Below, piece after piece: positions 41,046 to 48,503 of a stretch of 64,000 bases of DNA. A program made the position numbers and the translations under genes. The stretch comes from Streptomyces sp. NRRL B-24484 (lineage in GTDB: Bacteria > Actinomycetota > Actinomycetes > Streptomycetales > Streptomycetaceae), in the NCBI RefSeq assembly GCF_000717715.1, contig NZ_JOAI01000040.1, forward strand, positions 1-64,000, in the 5' to 3' direction. Below the pieces are notes generated by a model. That model was not told where the DNA came from, did no database searches, and worked only from the letters and a program-made list of their open reading frames with translations. Numbering within the stretch: position 1 is the stretch's first letter; the number at the start of each line of letters is the position of its first letter.

Positions 41046-42890
41046 TCAGACGCAAGAGGCCGAAAGGCCGTCAGCCGGTGTGCTGCAGGCAGGCAGCGCG
41101 CCGGATGCACCGGTGGGCGGTTCGAGCCGGCGCGGCTGCAGGGCCGCGGGCATGAGCGGGACGGCCAGGGCTGCGATGGCGGTCAGGTCGTCGCGGTACT
41201 GCGGCATCGCAACGTGCAGGCCGCGCTGGACGGCCCAGAACCGGTGCGCCTCCTCGTCGGTGTAGGGGCGCGCCTGCTCGGCGAGCAGCGCCAGCACGGC
41301 CCCCGGGTGCCGCGGCCGGTGGCGGGTGGGCTGGCTGCGGTACAGGGCTGTGCCGTCGCGCCGCATCACGGTGATCTGGTCGACTATCGCCAGTTCTTCG
41401 GCGGCTGCGACGACGTCGGGCAGCACCTGGTAGTGGGTGTCGTGGCCGGCGGCGGTGGTGAATCGGGCGGGCAGGCCCCGCCCGCTGACCCGGGCGTAGC
41501 GATGGGCGGTGCCCTGGCGGGAGTCGGCCGCGCGCACGGCCAGGACCAGCAGCTCCACCCGGTACCCGGCCCGTCGGTACGTCTGCGCGGCTGCGGCGAA
41601 CTGCGTAGGTCCGGCCGGGGTGGTCTCGATGACGAGGTTCCCGTGCCGCTCGCGCACGTAGGCCTCGGCCTTTGCCTGCCAGGCCCGGTAGTCGGTGCGG
41701 ATCTTCTCCGAGGCACGGCGCGGATCGGTGTGCAGCAGCTGAAGGTAGTCCGGGTGCAGGGCCTTGAAGTCGTCGCCGGCCAGGTGGATCGGGCTGTGCA
41801 GGGACCGGTGGACCAGTTGGGCGGCCCGGGTCTTGCCGGCGCCGGGCTGGCCGGCGATGTAGACCACGAGCGGCTTCTCCTGGGAGGTGATTGGCTCCAG
41901 CATGGTCGGCACGACCATCGCGTCGAAGACGAAGTCGTGCTCGTCCGAGGACAGCCGGTGGTAGTCGACCCCGGGCGCCCGCTGCAGTGGCTGGGCGGTG
42001 CGGCGCACCGGTTCGGCCAGCGCCGCGGCCCGCTCGGCGTCGCGACTCACGGCCAGCGCCCAGTCTTCGGGGATCCGGGGGTCGTGCACACGCCGCTCGC
42101 ACGCGGTCAGCTGCCGGCGGAACCGGCCGGTGGTCGCCGCGTCCCAGGGGCGCTTCCGCTCGGCGACCACGGCCTGGGCCGCGCGCGCCGGACGGACCCA
42201 GCGCCCGTTGGAGCCGAGCTCGTTGACGTACACGCTCTCCAGCACCGCCGCGGCGCCGCGCCGCACCACGAACACCTTGTCGGCCAGATGCCCGGCCTCC
42301 ACCGCGCCAAGCGCGTCAGGCAGCGCGGCGGCACAGGCGTCGTGGTTGTCCCAGGCCACGTAGCGGGCCCGGCCCTGGGCAGCCAGGTGCAGGTAGCGGT
42401 CCAGGACGCCGAGCTGGCTGAGCGCCTCGGGCACGGCCAGGGCCACGATCTCGACCCGGTAGCCCGCCTGCCGGTAGGTGGCGATCTCAGCCAGGAACTC
42501 CTCGGGACGGCCCAGCGCCGCCTCCACCACCGCGTCGAACCGGTAGATGCGCAGCAGCGCCTCCAGCCGGGCCTGCCATCCGTAGGTGTCCGTGCGCACC
42601 CGCACCCCGGCCGTGCGCACGTCCTCAGCGAGGAACCGGGGGTAGTGGGGGTGGACGGCCTTGTAGGCGTCACGGTCCACTCGCACCGCACCGCCCCGCG
42701 CGGCGAGTGCCGCGTGCACCAGGTCGACGACGAGCGTCTTGCCGCTGCCGGCTTGCCCGGCCACGAACACCACTACCGGACGCTCCTGGCGGACCGCGTG
42801 CCCGATCCCGGCCGGAAGAATGAACCGCTCCAGCACCGCGGCGCTCTCGGCATCCGACAACGCCGCCGGGGCCGCGTCCCACTCCTTCAA
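41046..42890 (-). CDS. tandem zeta-toxin-domain protein
   Basis: This 614-residue protein contains two zeta-toxin kinase domains. The first has VVVFVAGQAGSGKTLVVDLV (Walker A about 45-52) and VDRDAYKAVHPHY. The second has LVVYIAGQPGAGKTRAAQLV (about 348-355), AGDDFKALHPDYLQLL and VIETTPAGPT. Zeta kinases phosphorylate UDP-N-acetylglucosamine or related nucleotide sugars. One domain per protein is usual, so the duplication is unusual. It starts with TTG at 42890 after an excellent GAGGAG. No epsilon antitoxin is adjacent. Two palindromes at 42963-42999 lie between it and the divergent antitoxin gene. Confidence 0.88.
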   Translation of the reverse strand: MKEWDAAPAALSDAESAAVLERFILPAGIGHAVRQERPVVVFVAGQAGSGKTLVVDLVHAALAARGGAVRVDRDAYKAVHPHYPRFLAEDVRTAGVRVRTDTYGWQARLEALLRIYRFDAVVEAALGRPEEFLAEIATYRQAGYRVEIVALAVPEALSQLGVLDRYLHLAAQGRARYVAWDNHDACAAALPDALGAVEAGHLADKVFVVRRGAAAVLESVYVNELGSNGRWVRPARAAQAVVAERKRPWDAATTGRFRRQLTACERRVHDPRIPEDWALAVSRDAERAAALAEPVRRTAQPLQRAPGVDYHRLSSDEHDFVFDAMVVPTMLEPITSQEKPLVVYIAGQPGAGKTRAAQLVHRSLHSPIHLAGDDFKALHPDYLQLLHTDPRRASEKIRTDYRAWQAKAEAYVRERHGNLVIETTPAGPTQFAAAAQTYRRAGYRVELLVLAVRAADSRQGTAHRYARVSGRGLPARFTTAAGHDTHYQVLPDVVAAAEELAIVDQITVMRRDGTALYRSQPTRHRPRHPGAVLALLAEQARPYTDEEAHRFWAVQRGLHVAMPQYRDDLTAIAALAVPLMPAALQPRRLEPPTGASGALPACSTPADGLSASCV

Positions 42891-42950
42891 CCCGCTGCTC
42901 CTCGCCGCTTCAGGCTCCTGATGGGCGGTCCGCCCTCACCACATCATAGC

Positions 42951-42999
42951 GGGTACGGGTACGGGTACGTACCCATGTAGAGAATGCGGGTACGTACCC
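42951..42999. promoter_or_regulatory. GGGTAC iterons with two perfect 12-bp palindromes
   Basis: GGGTAC is tandemly repeated from 42951. The perfect palindrome GGGTACGTACCC occurs at 42963-42974 and again at 42988-42999 (25-base spacing, about two and a half helical turns), each followed by AT. They sit between the leftward zeta protein and the rightward antitoxin gene. Repeated palindromes are typical binding sites for ribbon-helix-helix antitoxins. Confidence 0.75.
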
Positions 43000-43031
43000 A
43001 TATCCTGATGAGGACCGAGAGGAGCCCCTTG

Positions 43032-43289
43032 ATGGCCGACGCCAACGTGCGCATCCCCGCCGAGACCCGCGACCGCCTCGCCGAGATCGCCGCGGCCGAG
43101 CATCTGTCCCTGCGCGCCTACCTGGCCCGCCTCGCCGACACCCTGCTCACCCCCGCCGAACGCGCCGAACGCGCCGAACAGGCCCGCCAGAGGCTCCAGG
43201 CCTGGAACGGCTACGACCCCGACACCGCACACACCGAACAGCTGGACGCCGAACTCGACCGGCGCCTGGCCCAGGCGGGCGGCCAGTGA
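43032..43289 (+). CDS. ribbon-helix-helix antitoxin-like protein
   Basis: This 85-residue protein has an RHH-like N-terminus (ADANVRIPAETRDRLAEIAA) followed by helices (AEHLSLRAYLARLADTLLTP) and an acidic, Arg-rich tail. The short strand NVRIP plus helix pair matches VapB/Arc-type DNA-binding antitoxins. AGGAG lies upstream of the ATG. Its stop overlaps the toxin start (GTGA). It should bind the GGGTACGTACCC palindromes upstream and autoregulate. Confidence 0.8.
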   Translation: MADANVRIPAETRDRLAEIAAAEHLSLRAYLARLADTLLTPAERAERAEQARQRLQAWNGYDPDTAHTEQLDAELDRRLAQAGGQ

Positions 43290-43663
43290 CCGTCCTGCAC
43301 GTCGTCCTCGATGACACCGCCATGGTCGCCGCCGGCCGCGGCAACATCCTTGCCTCCCGGCTCATCCACCGCGCCCATGCCGAGGCCGGCTGGTACCTCT
43401 ACGCCCCCGCCTGCGCGCTCGTGGAAGCCGACCGGGCCCGTCCCGGCACCGCCGAGCACCTGGCCGCCCTGCCCGGGGTGACCGTCCTCGACCTCGACCT
43501 CGCCGCCGCCCTGGCCTTGGCCAAGGAGAACACCTGGGCCGAGGCACACACCCGCTACGCCGCCGCCCCGACCCCGGAGCGCCCGGACGGCGCGGTCGTC
43601 GCCACCGTCGACCCGGTCCGCTGGAAGGGCCAACCGGTGCGCGTCATCGACCTCACCCCATAA
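43286..43663 (+). CDS. PIN-domain-like toxin (VapC-like, divergent)
   Basis: This 125-residue protein begins VTVLHVVLDDTAMVAAGRGN and has an acidic second region (PACALVEADRA) and a third (GAVVATVDPVRWKG). The layout resembles PIN nucleases, where Asp, Glu and Asp/Asp coordinate Mg2+. Motifs are degenerate compared with classical VapC. It is translationally coupled to the RHH gene, the usual antitoxin-first order. PIN toxins cleave tRNA or rRNA. The target here is unknown. Confidence 0.7.
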   Translation: MTVLHVVLDDTAMVAAGRGNILASRLIHRAHAEAGWYLYAPACALVEADRARPGTAEHLAALPGVTVLDLDLAAALALAKENTWAEAHTRYAAAPTPERPDGAVVATVDPVRWKGQPVRVIDLTP

Positions 43664-44252
43664 CCCTGCCGCCGAGACAGCCAAGCCCCTCCAGGCGAGG
43701 GCACGAGCCGACGGCACCCGGCCGCACGCCGGTGACCGGTGGCCCGAAGGAGGCCGACGAGGCCAGTACGTCGGTGGCAGCGCCAGCCGGCCGTCTGCCG
43801 AGGGACATCGTGGCCAGGGTTTGGGCAGCCAGGGCAGCGGGTGTGGAGGAGTGTCATGTCCGATCCTGGCCGAGGCCTTCACCGCGCCCGCCGCCGTGGG
43901 ACGGGGTGATCAGGAGGGGTCAGGTACCTATCGCGGCCGGTAGCTGGGAGGGTGGCGAAGCCCGCCGACGGGCGGTTCAGACGGACGGTTGAAGCGGTTC
44001 ACGAACCGTCCGGCCGGGTAGCCATGTTGCCCCGGAGGGCCGGGTCGAGCAGTGCCCGGCCGCCCGCGCTGCCGGGGCGCGCCCCCACCGCGCCCCGGCA
44101 CACTGCCCGGACAACGAGCCCGGCGACAGTCGCCGATCACGCCCCGGCGACCGCACGACCGGCCGCAGTCCAGGGCAGGACCGCGCTGCCGCGCTCCCTC
44201 GCGGCCTCCCGTGCCACATTCGACGGGCCGTAGTCCCTGCCAGCCGGGAGAC
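43664..44252. other. non-coding region with dispersed repeat copy 2
   Basis: These 589 bases hold no supported gene. Bases 43996-44101 are the inverted counterpart of the element at 5338. The remainder shows low-complexity, stop-interrupted frames. Confidence 0.45.
43996..44101 (-). repeat. dispersed element, copy 2 (inverted relative to copy 1)
   Basis: The reverse complement matches 5338-5446 over the full length with scattered substitutions and short indels. The hairpin GCCGGGGCGCG (44071-44081)/CGCGCCCCGGC (44089-44099) is intact with the same 7-base loop sequence (complementary strand). Confidence 0.75.
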
Positions 44253-45185
44253 TCAGCCCGCGGCCGGAGGAGATCGGTAGATTTCCGGGATCTGCAGCAC
44301 GCCGCGCCGGTTGAGGCCGTCGGGGGAGTACCAGTGGGCCAGCGGCCAAGGCCGGCTCAACTCGGCTCCGAGCCATCCGTCCGGCTGGACGCCATCAGCG
44401 ATCGCCCCGAACTGATGGGCGTAACGCCCGGTGCCGATGCCGGGCACCGGGTGGAATCGGCCGTCCGGCTCGACCAGATAGGGCTGGCCGCAACCGGTGC
44501 AGAACAGGCCGAGCTTGCCCCAGGCCGCGTTGAGCGGCCGCTCGTCGAGTGTCCCCGCGGCGAATCGTGCCGCGCCGACCCCACACGGGCAGGATCCGTC
44601 GGACTGGTACAGCACGGTGTCCGGGACAGTGTCGCGCTGCACTCCGAGCCAGCCCGGGGCGAGGCCGAGCGCGCGGGCCAGGGCGCGGCGCTGGCCCGCG
44701 TCCGGGCGGGTCGCGCCGCGGCTCCACCGGGCGAGGAGGTGCCCCTCGAGTCTGGCGGCCCGTGAGACCTCTGCTGCAGTGCGGCCGGTGGAGGCGTGCA
44801 CGAGCCGGATGCGCCGGGCCAGCGGGTCGAGCTGGTGAAGCGCCCAGGCGTGGTGCTTCAGCAGCTCCTCTTGGGCTTGGTCCGGATCGACGCCGGTTTC
44901 CTGTGCGCGTTCCAAGGCGCGCTGCCGGTGCGCCTCCGCGAGCCAGGCCCGGGCGGCGGCCTCGGGCTGTGGGGTGTCCAGGGGGAGTCCGATGAGGGCA
45001 TCCCCGGCCCGGGACAGTTCGACTGCCGCGCTGGTGCCTCCAGCTCCGCACTCGAAGACGGTGGCCAGGAGCCGCTGCAGGACGGCCATCCCGGCTTCGC
45101 CAATGCCCACGACGAGCAGAGCGCTCGCAGCGTCCACGGCGCGCAGCGCGCGAAGCTCCCGCCCCTTGTTCCAGAGCTCCAGCAT
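44253..45185 (-). CDS. HTH and zinc-site protein, unknown function
   Basis: This 310-residue protein has an Ala-rich helical N-terminal half and an XRE-like helix-turn-helix around residues 140-185 (TGRTAAEVSRAARLEGHLLA, RRALARALGLAPGWLG). A C-terminal domain carries two Cys pairs, SCPCGVGAARF and LFCTGCGQPYLVEPDG, that could bind zinc. GGAGGGGCGGGC precedes the ATG. It diverges from the Phd-DnaB-Tap-like gene with a repeat-rich promoter between, so it may regulate that locus. The family is not recognised. Confidence 0.65.
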   Translation of the reverse strand: MLELWNKGRELRALRAVDAASALLVVGIGEAGMAVLQRLLATVFECGAGGTSAAVELSRAGDALIGLPLDTPQPEAAARAWLAEAHRQRALERAQETGVDPDQAQEELLKHHAWALHQLDPLARRIRLVHASTGRTAAEVSRAARLEGHLLARWSRGATRPDAGQRRALARALGLAPGWLGVQRDTVPDTVLYQSDGSCPCGVGAARFAAGTLDERPLNAAWGKLGLFCTGCGQPYLVEPDGRFHPVPGIGTGRYAHQFGAIADGVQPDGWLGAELSRPWPLAHWYSPDGLNRRGVLQIPEIYRSPPAAG

Positions 45186-45293
45186 GCCCGCCCCTCCGTC
45201 ACCGGTGATCCATTGACCGGTGCGGCAGCAGGCTAGCGGCTCCTGAGAGCGGGGCGGGGCAGGTCGTCTCGACTGTCATGAAACCCTGCCTCG

Positions 45294-45402
45294 CCTTACA
45301 TCGATGCCCAACATTTCAAAACTACAAAGCAGCTGTTCACAGCCATACCAAAGGCCCCAAACCTTACAAAATTGCCCCACGACGTAAGGCGGAGGTGTAA
45401 GG
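45294..45402. promoter_or_regulatory. CCTTACA/TGTAAGG repeats upstream of the Tap-like operon
   Basis: CCTTACA occurs at 45294-45300 and 45362-45368. Its complement occurs as GTAAGG at 45384-45389 and TGTAAGG at 45396-45402. The 130-base region is AT-rich (AACATTTCAAAACTACAAAG) and lies 29 bases before the ATG at 45431. The pattern suits an operator for the gene's own N-terminal Phd-type DNA-binding domains. Confidence 0.6.
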
Positions 45403-45430
45403 TGGTTCCGTACACAATAGGAGGTCTGCC

Positions 45431-47734
45431 ATGCCCGTCAGCAGCGGTCAGCGCCCTACCGCCTCAGCGAACGACGCACCGGACGCGATCGGAGTTGAGG
45501 ACGCCCGGAAGCAGCTGCCCACGCTCATCAACCAGGCTCAGAGCGGACACCCCACGACGATCCGGCACGACACGCACTGCGCCCAGATCGTCGGGATCGC
45601 CGAGGGCACCGACCTGGCCGGCCTGAAGCGCTCGGGCGTCGCGGAAGCCCGCAACACTCTCTCCGCGCTCATCGTCGCCGCCGCCGGCCAGCCCTCCGTC
45701 ATCACCCGCCACAACAAGCCGGTCGCCCTCCTGGTCTCGGCCCACGCCCCCGCCCGGCCCGTCTCCTCGCGGGTGCTGGCCACGGTGGGCGACAGCGTCA
45801 CTGCGCTCCTCGACCTCGGCCGCCAGCAGACCGGCATCGGGATCCCCGGCGTCGACCAGGCCGCCGCCGTGCTTCGCCATGGTCGCCTCACACTCGTCGT
45901 CGGCGCCCCGGGATCCGGCACCAGCCTGCTCGCCCTGTCCGCGGCCGCCGCCGCGGCGCTCGACGCGGGCACCAGCGTCCTCTACGCAGCATCGGGTCCG
46001 ACCCGGACCGACATCACCTACCGCCTCATCGCCGCCCGCGCCGACGTCGACTACCAGCGTCTGCGCGCCGGCGCCCTCACCCCCGCCGAGCAGCACAGCG
46101 TCGCCGACTTCGCGCCCACGCTGCAGGCGGCCCCGCTGCTCATCGACGACGGCACCGGCCTGGACGTGGCGGCGATCGGTGAGGTGCTGCGCGACGGCAA
46201 CGAGATCCGCCTGGTCGTCGTGGATCGCCTGCAGTCCGAGCCGCATCCCCACCGCCCGCTGTCGGGCACCAACGTGCCACCGGCCGTACGCGAGCTCGCC
46301 ATCCTCGCCCAGCAGCACCAGATCCCGATCCTGGCCGCGCTCGACTCGCCCGACCACACCGCGGCGCTCACGCTGGGCGCCGACCTCGTGCTCGCCCTCT
46401 CTCGCACCGAGTCCGCCGTCGACCTGCGCATCATCGAGGCCGACCTGGGTGTGCAGACGGACGTGCCGCTACTCCTGGACAGCTCCCGTGCCCGGCTGAT
46501 CGACCGGCCGCCCGCCGTCGCGGCCTCCGAGCTCGCGGCACGCCCGGTGGAGGCCGCCCCTGCCGTCGCGCCCGAGCCCACAGCCACTGCGGCAGCCGAA
46601 GCGGCTGCGGCCGATGCAAGCGCGGTGCCGGACCGTGTCACTGCCAGTCCGTCAGCCGCCAGTGACGAGCCGCCCGCGGCGGCACCTGCCGGTGCCCCGG
46701 TGGAAGGCGTGGTCGTGCGGACCGGCGCGACCAAGTTGTCGACCGGCCGCGGCAAGGACGCCATCGTCAACCACTTGCTGGCGATGATCGAGAAGAAGCG
46801 GAACAGCGCGATCGAGCTCGCGCAGGGCGACATCCAGCTCGCCATCAAGATGCTGCAGAAGTCGGCGATCCAGGACGTGATGGGCCTGTTCGCCTACACT
46901 CGCGAGGACGCGCGATACGAGCACACCGCCCACCCGCCGCTCCTGGAGCTGTTCAAGCGGCAGGACGGCAGCAAGGCCGACCTCGTCTGGGAAGGCCGGC
47001 CCAACTGGGAGAACGAGGACCTCCTCTACGGGCCCGGCCCGAAGCAGCTCGTGCACCGGCTCGACATGAATGCCGCGTACCTAAGCGCGTTCAAGGCCCA
47101 CCTGCCGATCGGGCAGCTCAAGCACTTCGGCGGCAGCGACTGGGACCCCAAGTTCGCCGGCGTCGTGCGGGTCAGCGTGAGGCCGTGGGAGCACCGGAAC
47201 CTGCCGGACCCCATGGGCAGCCGGGAGCGGGAGGACGATGCGTGGATCACCACCGCCACGCTCCGGCTCCTGCGCCGGCTGGCCGGGATGGGCCTGTGCC
47301 AGCAGCCGACGGTCCACGAGGCATGGGTCGCGCACAGCTCCGAGCACATGCTCGAATATCTTCGCCTGGCGCTCGCCACCGCCCGTCAGCGCGGAATCGA
47401 AGAGGACGACATCATCGTCGTCGAGTACGTCAAGGACATGTACGCGAAATTCGTCTCGACGAGCGGCACCAGCGTCAACAACCACCTGCTCAACAACCCG
47501 GCCTGGCAGCACATCCTGCGCGCCCAGGCGTTCTTCAACCTGTATTTGAAGGCGTTGAAGGCCCACAAGGCCGGCCTGCAGATCGCAGCCATGAAGGGCA
47601 CCGACGAACTGCACGTCATCGGGGCCTGGCGCGATGTGTTCGAGGAGGGCCGGGGCCTGACCCAGGTCAAGGAGAAGGCCGAGGAGAGGTACGAAATTCC
47701 GATGGAAAGGCCCAAGAGGAGGGGACGTAAGTAA
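45431..47734 (+). CDS. Phd-Phd/DnaB-like/Tap-like fusion protein
   Basis: This is a 767-residue fusion. Residues 20-115 contain two Phd/YefM-like antitoxin units (VEDARKQLPTLINQAQSGHP, then VAEARNTLSALIVAAAGQPS with HNKPVALLV). Residues 130-355 are a RecA/DnaB-type domain, but its P-loop reads GAPGSGTS, with Thr in place of the catalytic Lys. Walker B is LVVVDRLQ. An Ala/Pro linker follows (360-430). The C-terminal 330 residues (HRLDMNAAYLSAFKAHLPIG and following) show the order of motifs seen in Streptomyces telomere-associated protein Tap, a divergent polymerase-like domain. AATAGGAGG precedes the ATG. The next gene starts directly after the stop. Confidence 0.75.
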   Translation: MPVSSGQRPTASANDAPDAIGVEDARKQLPTLINQAQSGHPTTIRHDTHCAQIVGIAEGTDLAGLKRSGVAEARNTLSALIVAAAGQPSVITRHNKPVALLVSAHAPARPVSSRVLATVGDSVTALLDLGRQQTGIGIPGVDQAAAVLRHGRLTLVVGAPGSGTSLLALSAAAAAALDAGTSVLYAASGPTRTDITYRLIAARADVDYQRLRAGALTPAEQHSVADFAPTLQAAPLLIDDGTGLDVAAIGEVLRDGNEIRLVVVDRLQSEPHPHRPLSGTNVPPAVRELAILAQQHQIPILAALDSPDHTAALTLGADLVLALSRTESAVDLRIIEADLGVQTDVPLLLDSSRARLIDRPPAVAASELAARPVEAAPAVAPEPTATAAAEAAAADASAVPDRVTASPSAASDEPPAAAPAGAPVEGVVVRTGATKLSTGRGKDAIVNHLLAMIEKKRNSAIELAQGDIQLAIKMLQKSAIQDVMGLFAYTREDARYEHTAHPPLLELFKRQDGSKADLVWEGRPNWENEDLLYGPGPKQLVHRLDMNAAYLSAFKAHLPIGQLKHFGGSDWDPKFAGVVRVSVRPWEHRNLPDPMGSREREDDAWITTATLRLLRRLAGMGLCQQPTVHEAWVAHSSEHMLEYLRLALATARQRGIEEDDIIVVEYVKDMYAKFVSTSGTSVNNHLLNNPAWQHILRAQAFFNLYLKALKAHKAGLQIAAMKGTDELHVIGAWRDVFEEGRGLTQVKEKAEERYEIPMERPKRRGRK

Positions 47735-48322
47735 ATGGCCGGACGGTGGAGAGAACTCGGGCGGTACAACGCCCGGGGAATCCCTGGCGGCGTGGCGATG
47801 GCGATTCATCTCGACACGGAGGTGATGAAGCGCGGCATCAAGTCGCCGCTCACCAGCAAGCGAGGACTGGCCGCCAGGCTGAAGTATCTGACGGAGAAGA
47901 AGGGCGGGCCCGAGGCCATGGCGGCGGCCGGCATCACCGTCAAGCCGCGGACCCTCAAGAGCTGGCTGGACGGCGCGAGCACACCGCGACCGGACAACCT
48001 TGCCAAGATCGACGCAGCCTACTGGGCGCTCAAGGGACGCAACCTCGTGCCCCGGCTCAAGGAACTGCTCGACAACGACGGTGCAGGCACCGAGATCGAG
48101 ATCTATCCGGTCGATCAGAGTCACGTTCCGGAGAAGCACCAGCGCGACATCGATGTCCGCCGCATCAACCTGCGGGGCGTGTGGGACGACTTCGTCGATG
48201 CCTGGCTGGACGAGGACGCCGATCTCCTAGACCAGATCTGGGACGAGGTCCTCAACCAGCTCGGCTCGGACTACGACGCGTACACCTACGTGGAACACGT
48301 TGGATTCGCCGTCCCCCGGTGA
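47735..48322 (+). CDS. Tpg-like DNA-binding protein
   Basis: This 195-residue protein contains SKRGLAARLKYLTEKKGGPE, AMAAAGITVKPRTLKSWLDG (HTH, about 70-100) and RPDNLAKIDAAYWALKGRNL. The tail is strand-rich and ends with YDAYTYVEHVGFAVPR. The sequence order (basic N-terminus, HTH with R-T-(V/L)-x-x-(W/Y), C-terminal acidic strand) parallels Streptomyces telomere terminal protein Tpg, though identity is low. It begins at the base after the preceding stop, so the two are one operon, as tap and tpg are. Alternatively it is a transcriptional regulator. Confidence 0.7.
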   Translation: MAGRWRELGRYNARGIPGGVAMAIHLDTEVMKRGIKSPLTSKRGLAARLKYLTEKKGGPEAMAAAGITVKPRTLKSWLDGASTPRPDNLAKIDAAYWALKGRNLVPRLKELLDNDGAGTEIEIYPVDQSHVPEKHQRDIDVRRINLRGVWDDFVDAWLDEDADLLDQIWDEVLNQLGSDYDAYTYVEHVGFAVPR

Positions 48323-48329
48323 TCGAGAC

Positions 48330-48365
48330 AAGGGCTGTGCAACCTTCCAAGGGTGCACAGCCCTT
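48330..48365 (+). terminator. hairpin terminator of the Tap/Tpg-like operon
   Basis: AAGGGCTGTGCA (48330-48341) pairs perfectly with 48354-48365 across a 12-base loop, 8 bases after the stop at 48322. Confidence 0.8.
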
Positions 48366-48503
48366 CGTCGTGCGCCGTGAGCTGCGGGACGAGTCAGCCG
48401 ACGAGGCGGACAGGAACCAGGAACTACTCGAAGGCGTAGGTGTGCGCGCTCGACGACGTCGAGACCGGGGCCAGGGCGCCAGCCAGCCGCACCTTCAGCC
48501 TTG

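Noticed and set aside
42951..42999. GGGTAC repeats as replication-origin iterons
   Set aside because: No replication initiator is adjacent, and the palindromes fit the divergent toxin-antitoxin promoter better.
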